Below, in pieces: positions 4,254 to 10,050 of a DNA stretch of 10,050 nucleotides (its first letter is position 1; each line of letters opens with the position of its first letter). The stretch covers positions 1 to 10,050 of the forward strand of contig JAGGVT010000214.1 in NCBI GenBank assembly GCA_021157815.1, in the 5' to 3' direction. Under the pieces are notes generated by a model. The model was given only the letters and a program-made list of their open reading frames with translations. It made no database searches and was not told the DNA's origin. This DNA comes from a bacterium (lineage in GTDB: Bacteria; JAJVIF01; JAGGVT01). Made by a program: the position numbers and the translations under genes.

Positions 4254-6409
4254 ACCTGAAAGCAAACAATAAATCAAATACGGACAAAAAAGACAGCGAA
4301 AGAAAGAAGATCGTTGTCGCTGTCGCGGGGAATCCCAATTCCGGCAAAACGACTCTTTTCAACGGCATCACCGGAAGTTCCCAACGAGTCGGCAATTATC
4401 CGGGCGTTACGGTCGAGAAAAAAACCGGACACCGTATCTATAAGAACTACAACATCACTTTCGTTGACCTTCCCGGAACCTATTCACTCAGCGCCTATTC
4501 ACTTGAGGAGATGGTGGCGAGGGATTATATCCTGTCAGAAAAACCTGATGTTGTCGTTGATGTAATCGACAGCTCCAATCTTGAAAGAAACCTCTATCTG
4601 GCATCCCAGATTCTTGAGCTGGATGTCCCAATGATAATGGCGTTGAACATGACCGATGAGGTTAGGAAACTTGGAATCAGAATAGATATCGAACTGCTGA
4701 CGCAGCTGCTGGCATCTCCCGCGGTTGAAACTGTCGCATCGCGCGAAATAGGTTTGACAGATCTTCTAGATACAATTATTGAGGTGGTTGAAAACTCCAC
4801 TGTTACCAATGTGAATATCAACTACGGCGAGGAGATGGAAAAAGCGATAACGGAACTGATTCCACTTATCGAAAAAAACGAGGTTCTCTCGAAAAAGTAT
4901 CCTTCCAGATGGACAGCGTTGAAACTGCTTGAGAATGATCCGGAAATAACCAGGATGGCTGAGGAAGACTCTCAGATTGTTGAACTTGCCGATAATCAGC
5001 GAAAGCGAATTGAGAAACGCCTTGGTGATGACACTGAACTTTACATCGCCGACCGCAGATACGGCTTTGTAAATGGCATATGCAAAGAGACTGTCCAGAC
5101 TGTCCATAAATCGCGAAAAGACGTTACGGAGAAAATTGATACAGTTTTAGCTAATCGAGTATTGGGCCTGCCGATTTTCCTTTTCATGATGTGGGCAACA
5201 TTCCAGCTGACTTTCACACTCGGCGTATACCCAATGGATTGGCTGGATGCCGGTTTTGGTTATCTTGGCGATTTCCTTTCCAGTGTAATGCCTGAGGGAC
5301 ATTTTCAATCGCTAATCGTGGATGGAATAATCGGTGGCGTTGGCGGTGTTTTGATTTTCCTTCCGAACATACTTCTGCTGTTTCTGGCAATCGCGTTTCT
5401 TGAGGATACCGGCTACATGGCGCGAGCAGCGTTTATCATGGATAAAGTCATGCACTCTATCGGACTGCATGGTAAATCGTTTATGCCGATGCTGATCGGG
5501 TTTGGATGCTCTGTTCCGGCTATCATGGCGACACGCGGACTTGAAAATGAAAAAGACCGACTGACCACGATGCTGATAATTCCACTGATGAGCTGCGGGG
5601 CGAAACTTCCGGTCTATGTTCTTCTCGCCGGAGCTTTTTTCCCTGAGCAGGCGGGAAATATTATTTTTCTGATTTATATTTTCGGGATTCTGCTGGCAAT
5701 CTTTGTCGCCATGCTGCTTAAGAAATTCTATTTTCATGGTCCCGGAACACCGTTTGTAATGGAACTTCCACCCTACCGCGTTCCCACATTAAAATCAGTG
5801 CTGCTTCACATGTGGCGTCGAGCAGTTATGTATCTGCAAAAAGCGGGAACAATCATTCTTGCCGCAAGTGTTGTTGTTTGGTTTATAACCACATTCCCAC
5901 CGCCGTGGGCATCATCGCAAAACGAGAATGCAATCCCGACACAGGGAAATATGATAAGTGAAAATGTTGAGCAGGCGGATATCGAATTGCAAACAGCCTC
6001 GGATAAAATCTCAAACTCAATGGCAGGACATCTGGGACGATTCATCGAACCTGTAATCAAGCCAATCGGATTCGACTGGAAAACGGGAATCGCGCTGATT
6101 ACCGGATTCGCCGCTAAAGAGGTTGTGGTATCGACGCTGGGTACGGTTTACGCGCTGGGTGAAACTGATGAGGAGTCGGTTGAACTAAAGGACGCATTGA
6201 AAAGAGATCCGCATTTCACTCCTCTTGTGGCGTTCTGCCTGATGATATTCACTCTTATTTATGTCCCCTGCATGGCAGCAATGGCTGTTTTATACAGGGA
6301 GTCAGGCTCCATGAAATGGACATGGTTCACAATCGGATATACGACACTCCTTGCATGGATTGTAACGTTTATCATCTACCAGGGCGGGATGCTGCTTAAT
6401 GTTAGCTGA
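4250..6409 (+). CDS. feoB: Ferrous iron transporter FeoB (GTPase-coupled)
   Basis: A 719-residue protein, full length for the family, that imports Fe(II) across the cytoplasmic membrane. The N-terminal G domain shows G1 GNPNSGKT (27-34), G2 around T54 (GVTVEKKTG), G3 DLPG (73-76), G4 NMTD (133-136) and G5 around ASRE (163-166). A helical spacer domain follows (~190-290). Hydrophobic segments start near residue 304. They include the two pore Gate motifs, GFGCSVPAI with C420 and SCGAKLPVY with C449. A later part reads GFAAKEVVVSTLGTVY, and the protein ends with an IYQGG-type terminus. A polar loop of ~35 residues (about 552-588) separates two late membrane segments. The start is TTG at 4250: no ATG or GTG occurs before the G1 motif, and GAGGT (4236-4240) lies 9 bases upstream. 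No FeoC gene follows; the next DNA is a large inverted-repeat element. Confidence 0.97.
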   Translation: MNLKANNKSNTDKKDSERKKIVVAVAGNPNSGKTTLFNGITGSSQRVGNYPGVTVEKKTGHRIYKNYNITFVDLPGTYSLSAYSLEEMVARDYILSEKPDVVVDVIDSSNLERNLYLASQILELDVPMIMALNMTDEVRKLGIRIDIELLTQLLASPAVETVASREIGLTDLLDTIIEVVENSTVTNVNINYGEEMEKAITELIPLIEKNEVLSKKYPSRWTALKLLENDPEITRMAEEDSQIVELADNQRKRIEKRLGDDTELYIADRRYGFVNGICKETVQTVHKSRKDVTEKIDTVLANRVLGLPIFLFMMWATFQLTFTLGVYPMDWLDAGFGYLGDFLSSVMPEGHFQSLIVDGIIGGVGGVLIFLPNILLLFLAIAFLEDTGYMARAAFIMDKVMHSIGLHGKSFMPMLIGFGCSVPAIMATRGLENEKDRLTTMLIIPLMSCGAKLPVYVLLAGAFFPEQAGNIIFLIYIFGILLAIFVAMLLKKFYFHGPGTPFVMELPPYRVPTLKSVLLHMWRRAVMYLQKAGTIILAASVVVWFITTFPPPWASSQNENAIPTQGNMISENVEQADIELQTASDKISNSMAGHLGRFIEPVIKPIGFDWKTGIALITGFAAKEVVVSTLGTVYALGETDEESVELKDALKRDPHFTPLVAFCLMIFTLIYVPCMAAMAVLYRESGSMKWTWFTIGYTTLLAWIVTFIIYQGGMLLNVS

Positions 6410-6429
6410 TGATTCATCATGGGAGCGCC

Positions 6430-6840
6430 GGAATCCTGTTGCTGTTGAAAAAGCGCTAATGTAGGAGCGAACCTTGTGTTCGCCCAGAAGGTTAGGCATA
6501 AATACAGGGCGACCCACTAGTGGGTGTATACAAGGAATCTGTCTCAGAACATCTTCATCATGGGTATTTTTCACTTATTGAGCAGATTCCGTCATTCCCG
6601 CGAAAGCGGGAATCCATTTTTTCTTTTAGCGGAATTAACAATCAATCAGTGAAACCCGTATTGTTAGTCTATTCACAGAACTCCTTATTTATTGTGATTA
6701 TTTCATCATCCAATACAATGGATTCCCGCTTTCGCGGGAATGACGGATGATGTTAGTTTGGATGATGTTCTGAGACAGTTTCCAAGGTTCGCCCCTACGG
6801 TTTGCGCCCGAAGAGGGTTTTTCAACAACCCCAGGATTCC
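6430..6840. repeat. 411-bp nested inverted-repeat (MITE-like) element downstream of feoB
   Basis: Four arm pairs are nested in order. The outermost is 6430-6452 with 6818-6840 (20 of 23 complementary). Next come 6461-6475 with 6784-6798 (14 of 15) and 6534-6556 with 6761-6783 (21 of 23, core CTGTCTCAGAACATC). The innermost is 6588-6618 with 6717-6747 (31 of 31). The left side has 58 unmatched bases (6476-6533) that include the palindrome ACCCACTAGTGGGT (6512-6525). The right-hand counterpart is continuous (6783/6784). No transposase or credible gene lies within it. It begins 20 bases after the feoB stop and may serve as its 3' end. A non-autonomous mobile element, or repeats stacked by successive insertions, would explain it. 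Confidence 0.8.
6461..6485 (+). repeat. GTAG-footed hairpin in the left arm of the nested element
   Basis: GTAG (6461-6464) is followed by GAGCGAAC (6465-6472), which pairs with GTTCGCCC (6478-6485) with one mismatch around a CTTGT loop. The right arm keeps only the matching half (6784-6798). The foot and layout resemble the hairpin at 1680-1705. Confidence 0.5.
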
Positions 6841-7087
6841 AGTACCCCCGGGAAAAAATCCATTTTTTTTTGCATTTACCCATTTACACCCTTTAACTAT
6901 GTGGTAAAATCAGATTGAAGTAATTGGCCTTCAGTAGTTAGATCCCTTCCCAGGCAAATCGCCATCTATCCCGGAGATTCACTTAACACCGAAAAGCAAT
7001 TTCAAAGTCTGGGTAATGTGAATAATTAAAGTAATGCAAAAACGGTTTGCTTTGTGTCGATAAAATATATGTATTGTTTAGTGATAA
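6841..7087 (+). other. Gene-free stretch with one promoter-like site
   Basis: I see no supported gene or structured RNA here. The only signals are a CCCGGG plus T-rich patch near 6845-6872 and a promoter-like pair, TTTACA (6883-6888) and TGG-TAAAAT (6902-6910), with 16 bases between the hexamers. That is more than 400 bases ahead of the first pseudopilin gene, so a long leader or a small RNA would have to be assumed. I treat it as unproven. Confidence 0.3.
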
Positions 7088-7170
7088 ATTTACGCATTAC
7101 CCCGGTGAGGGGACACCGGGTTACATGAACATTTACGCATTACCCCGGTGAGGGGACACCGGGTTACATG
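7088..7170 (-). repeat. Two identical 40-bp GTAA-footed REP units in direct repeat
   Basis: Bases 7088-7127 and 7131-7170 are identical over 40 positions, with AAC between them. Each holds a 7-bp perfect hairpin (CCCGGTG at 7101-7107 with CACCGGG at 7114-7120, loop AGGGGA), followed by TTACATG. On the minus strand this is GTAA and then CCCGG, the same foot and first stem bases as the REPs beside the RAYT gene, but with a different inner stem and loop. The perfect identity implies recent duplication. They lie ~150 bases upstream of the pseudopilin operon. Confidence 0.85.
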
Positions 7171-7241
7171 CAATTCCATCCTGAAAAAGATACCCAAAAC
7201 CTTAAGAATCTTTATAATTTTGGTTTTTTCAGGCGCTGGAT

Positions 7242-7270
7242 TTGATATACTGTTTTACTTATAATAAAAG
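7242..7270 (+). promoter_or_regulatory. Weak candidate promoter for the pseudopilin genes
   Basis: TTGATA (7242-7247) and TAAAAG (7265-7270) are 17 bases apart. A better -10 hexamer, TATAAT (7260-7265), overlaps it but has no good -35 partner. The region from 7240 to 7300 is A+T-rich, as expected of a promoter, so I place initiation here without fixing the exact boxes. Confidence 0.35.
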
Positions 7271-7318
7271 AATGAATTATACCTATCATACAATTCATAA
7301 CATAGGACGGTGTTTGAC

Positions 7319-8359
7319 ATGAAAAGATTCAGACTCCGTGGGTTCAGGCATGAAAGTGGCTTTACCATGGTTGAGGTACTTGTCGTTGTGGCGATTATAG
7401 GAATTCTCGTTGCAACCACAGTCCCGACATACCTTAAAAACAGGCCACAAAGAATGCTCACTGCGACCACTAATCTTCTTATGGCTAATTTCAACTCCGC
7501 GAGAGTTCTGGCAATCCAAAACAATCAGAATGTTTACATGGAGTTCATTCCTGAGGTTGACACATTCAGGATATGGGATTATGTCGGATGGCAGCGGTAT
7601 TATTCCGTATATTCGACATCGTCACCCTATTCAACCCCGGCAACACTCCTGCCGTACTCAATCTCCCCAGTGAGATCATACAGCCCGTTGATGCATGTCA
7701 ACATCTATTCCGGTGTACCGACAATCTGGCGTAATCTTGGTTCGGAACGAGCGATTGGGTCCGAAAAAACCATTCCGCTGGAGGTTGACATCAGGATGAA
7801 TCCGAACACGTGCGCGGATCAGGACATTAACGAATCAGCGCTGACAGCGCGCCCATACGGAAATGGCATTCCTGACAGGATGAGGCACTTAAGCCGCATA
7901 CCGCTTTTATACCTGACATTCCATCCTGACGGTTCAGTGTCCAACTCGTGGGCGTATCCCTGCAATTCGATTGCAACTGAAAAGTTCGCTCCTTCCGTGG
8001 GACGGCATCTCGGAGCTACTGAGATTTTCCTGCAGGTTCGCGGTGACATGAATCCGATGCTTGCGAACAACTACAAATCGGACTACGACCGGATACCAAT
8101 TAAAGGCATTTTCCCGAACCAGAGCCTTCCAACGATGTATTATGAAAACGGCTCGCCAAGGCAGCTGGGCGGCAACGAGTGGGAAATCAAGGATGGCGCA
8201 ATGTCTGATTCCAACGGCAGGCGAATCATTATCAACAACTCTACCGGACGAATAGTTGTTGAGAACTGGGCGCCGTACAACATCGATGTTCCCCTTGTCG
8301 AGGGTGATGAGGGATTCAGCCCGGATACCGGTAAAATAGGCCGTAAACACTGGTTATAA
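7319..8359 (+). CDS. GspH/FimT-like prepilin with N-terminal cleavage/methylation motif
   Basis: A 346-residue class III signal protein. The short basic leader (1-14, ending ESG) is followed by the prepilin peptidase site G14/F15 and the FTMVEVLVVVAIIGILVATTVP helix. The invariant glutamate is E19 (Glu5 of the mature form). The family is GspH/FimT-like: FHPDGSV (201-207) and the C-terminal RRIIINNSTGRIVVE (301-315) match that domain's closing strands. It is much longer than usual (GspH is ~150-200 residues), the extra length lying between the helix and residue ~200 and again at ~225-290. It probably packs as a minor pseudopilin at the tip of a type II secretion or type IV pilus machine. The ATG at 7319 was preferred to a GTG at 7310 because AGGA (7304-7307) would be only 2 bases from the GTG. 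A second prepilin gene follows after 56 bases. Confidence 0.85.
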   Translation: MKRFRLRGFRHESGFTMVEVLVVVAIIGILVATTVPTYLKNRPQRMLTATTNLLMANFNSARVLAIQNNQNVYMEFIPEVDTFRIWDYVGWQRYYSVYSTSSPYSTPATLLPYSISPVRSYSPLMHVNIYSGVPTIWRNLGSERAIGSEKTIPLEVDIRMNPNTCADQDINESALTARPYGNGIPDRMRHLSRIPLLYLTFHPDGSVSNSWAYPCNSIATEKFAPSVGRHLGATEIFLQVRGDMNPMLANNYKSDYDRIPIKGIFPNQSLPTMYYENGSPRQLGGNEWEIKDGAMSDSNGRRIIINNSTGRIVVENWAPYNIDVPLVEGDEGFSPDTGKIGRKHWL

Positions 8360-8415
8360 CCTGGATGGGATTTTCACTACTACCAATAACCAAGGAAAAT
8401 TCACTGGGATTGAAT

Positions 8416-9843
8416 ATGACAGATAAAACAAAAAGAAATCCGATAAATGACAGCAGCGGTTTCACGCTGGTCGAGGTGATGGTTGCCCTTACTATTCTGA
8501 TAATGGTAATCATCCCTCTCGCGAGTTTTTACGCGGTGAGTTTGAGCACGATTCAAAGGAGCCTGCTTTATTCTCAGGCGCTTCAACTTTGCCGTGAAAG
8601 AGTCGAATTCTGTGCGGGTATTGAATACGACGCCCTGTTTTACTGGAATCCGGCGTTGACACCGGGTTTTGAAATGGGACCACAGATAAACATGAATCGT
8701 GATCCTGACACGTCTGATGGCATAGATGTCTATTCGTATGACCCAACAGCAATCGCCGGCACTTATCCTATTCCGATATATCGCGATTACTACAACAACT
8801 CAACCGGAATGTTAATCGACCCGAATTACAACGGCCTGTGCGATGACGATCTGGACGGTGATGGCGAATACGGGGTTATCGACGGCGATTTGGATGATAT
8901 CGCGCTGGCTAATCCGAACGGGGCGATGTGGACGGATAACGGCGTTAATGTTACCGATCTTCCACAATTCATGCAGGATTTTGACTCCCAATACGGCGGG
9001 CTTCAACGCGCGGGTGACGGTTTATACGATACAGTAATCGAGGGAATCTATGCCAACGCGTTTGACCCGTGGTTGTTTGGAACAAGGTCTGTTTTAAGAG
9101 GCGATCCTGACCTGACTGAGGAAGTTTCGCCCATCATCGATTTCTCTCTGCAGTTCAATTCGGAGCAGGATATCCCCATAGCTGGCGCTGATTACAGGCA
9201 TCGCGAACAGACATTCAGAACTTTCGCTCGCATGACAACTGTAATAGACCCCACTCCGATTCTTGCTGACCCGAATATCGCGCACATTGACGCCTATGCT
9301 GACAGTATCTACCTGCAAAGGCGAATTCTTAACGACGGATGGCAAATCGGACAGCAGATAAAATTCGCTTTATGCACACAACGCGACCTGCCGCTAAATT
9401 ACAGCCTCGATAATCGTTCAGTGGGAATCGACAGGCAGGGTTTTGACGGGCCTTTTGTAAACGAGGATTACGCTAAAACAGTGGTTAATCCGTTTACTCA
9501 AAACTACACCTATCCGTTATATGGAAAACGAATTATCGTAACCGTGTTTTTCCTCTCCGGTGAAGGAGAGCAGGAAGATTTAAACGGTGACGGTTTCCCG
9601 GATGGTGAAACGTTTGCGACATCGAACAATGTCAGAATGGAACGGGTTTTTTATAACACAAACCTTCTCGGTGGAGCATCGGGAGGACTTCTGCCGCAGG
9701 TTTCGAGATATGACGATGTCATATATGAAAACACAGGGCGCCTTGTGCATCTTACATCCGGTGACGATGAAAGCACAGACCCGTGTTCATGGGAGAATTC
9801 CGGTCTGCCGTACCTTGATGATGACTGGCCCGGCAACCTGTAA
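8416..9843 (+). CDS. PilV/GspI-like prepilin, unusually long, with Ca-binding-like loops
   Basis: A 475-residue prepilin. The leader MTDKTKRNPINDSSG is cut before F16 (FTLVEVMVALTILIMVIIPL), with E20 as the invariant Glu5 of the mature protein. The helix continues into a hydrophilic stretch typical of PilV/GspI-type minor pilins (RSLLYSQALQLCRERVEFC). The remaining ~400 residues match no pilin domain I know. Two acidic EF-hand-like loops stand out: DLDGDG at 145-150 within an Asp-rich run, and DLNGDGFPD at 388-396. These suggest calcium binding. The ATG at 8416 gives a normal-length leader, with GGGA 6 bases upstream. An in-frame ATG at 8365 would add 17 residues and lacks a ribosome site. 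It is probably co-transcribed with the preceding prepilin gene, as no terminator lies between them. Confidence 0.85.
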   Translation: MTDKTKRNPINDSSGFTLVEVMVALTILIMVIIPLASFYAVSLSTIQRSLLYSQALQLCRERVEFCAGIEYDALFYWNPALTPGFEMGPQINMNRDPDTSDGIDVYSYDPTAIAGTYPIPIYRDYYNNSTGMLIDPNYNGLCDDDLDGDGEYGVIDGDLDDIALANPNGAMWTDNGVNVTDLPQFMQDFDSQYGGLQRAGDGLYDTVIEGIYANAFDPWLFGTRSVLRGDPDLTEEVSPIIDFSLQFNSEQDIPIAGADYRHREQTFRTFARMTTVIDPTPILADPNIAHIDAYADSIYLQRRILNDGWQIGQQIKFALCTQRDLPLNYSLDNRSVGIDRQGFDGPFVNEDYAKTVVNPFTQNYTYPLYGKRIIVTVFFLSGEGEQEDLNGDGFPDGETFATSNNVRMERVFYNTNLLGGASGGLLPQVSRYDDVIYENTGRLVHLTSGDDESTDPCSWENSGLPYLDDDWPGNL

Positions 9844-9917
9844 TATGAGTAAATTAATTTAAGAGACCTCTGAAAAAGGATGAAATGATGCTAGCTTTTA
9901 CAAGCGAAAAAGAATAG

Positions 9918-10036
9918 ATTCCGGGTCAAGCCCGGAATGACAATAGTTTGTCATTCCGGCGAAAGCCGGAATCCATTTTTTGATTTAGGTGGATGTCGGA
10001 CTAAAAGAAATGGGTCCCGGCTTTCGCCGGAATGAC
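9918..10036. repeat. Cluster of three GTCATTC-type hairpin repeats
   Basis: Copy 1 (9918-9941, minus sense) has stem ATTCCGGG with CCCGGAAT around TCAAG. Copy 2 (9950-9976, plus sense) has stem ATTCCGGC with GCCGGAAT around a GAAA loop. Copy 3 (10010-10036, minus sense) is the inverse of copy 2 with 25 of 27 positions matching. Copies 2 and 3 face each other across 33 bases. They follow the second pseudopilin gene, and no further gene is seen before the window ends. The bases 9844-9917 hold nothing recognisable. Confidence 0.8.
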
Positions 10037-10050
10037 GGGGTGACAATGGG

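Noticed and set aside
5312-5737. 141-codon minus-strand frame inside feoB
   Set aside because: It lies opposite the conserved membrane domain including both Gate motifs, and its translation is low complexity; it is a shadow frame.
6520-6883. Small open frames on both strands (SFPRKRES-type and RHSRESGNP-type peptides)
   Set aside because: These are the usual spurious translations of GTCATTCCCGCG-type repeats inside the nested element.
6841-7087. Riboswitch (for example c-di-GMP type) ahead of the pseudopilin genes
   Set aside because: I looked for conserved core patterns around CCCAGGCAAATCGCC and CCCGGAG but found no convincing paired architecture.
8365-8415. ATG at 8365 as the start of the second prepilin gene
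   Set aside because: It would give a 32-residue leader with an extra hydrophobic-polar lead and has no ribosome site; the ATG at 8416 gives a normal leader with GGGA upstream.

Overview
The window looks like chromosomal DNA of a Gram-negative (diderm), probably uncultured bacterium of moderate G+C content. The evidence is an outer-membrane-type lipoprotein protease and two type II secretion/type IV pilus-like prepilins. I cannot name the phylum from the sequence alone. There are no rRNA or tRNA genes and no complete insertion sequence with a classical transposase.

Layout. (1) 3-323: the 3' end of an unrecognised, visibly AT-rich gene that enters from the left edge. (2) 362-1106: a REP-associated tyrosine transposase gene (RAYT, Y1/IS200-like, minus strand, 403-921), flanked by one palindromic REP on its 3' side and four on its 5' side in opposite orientation. 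(3) 1122-1547: a SlyD-like FKBP peptidyl-prolyl isomerase, minus strand. (4) 1548-1914: a gene-free stretch with a decayed REP, a GTAG-footed hairpin, a 72-bp array of nine 8-bp units and a promoter. (5) 1915-3654: a secreted S8 (subtilisin-family) lipoprotein protease, followed by a clear intrinsic terminator. (6) 3808-3919: a pair of perfect 30-bp inverted arms just ahead of feoA. (7) 3990-6409: feoA-feoB, the ferrous iron uptake operon. It has a strong sigma70-type promoter, a 7-2-7 dyad over its -35 box, and an apparently leaderless feoA start. (8) 6410-7318: about 900 bases without a gene, holding a 411-bp nested inverted-repeat element and two identical 40-bp REP units. (9) 7319-9843: two consecutive prepilin-like genes (GspH/FimT-like, then PilV/GspI-like), probably one operon for minor pseudopilins. 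(10) 9844-10050: more GTCATTC-type repeats.

The genes fall into unrelated housekeeping or surface modules: proline isomerisation, extracytoplasmic proteolysis, Fe(II) import and pseudopilin assembly. Nearly every intergenic gap is occupied by palindromic repeats. At least three families can be separated by their feet and stems: (a) GTAA-footed REPs matching the repeats beside the RAYT gene, (b) GTAG-footed hairpins, and (c) inverted pairs bounded by GTCATTC and GAATC. In (a) and (c), stem sequences change in both arms together, which argues for selection on the hairpin. This repeat ecology, with a resident RAYT that may act in trans, is the most unusual property of the window.
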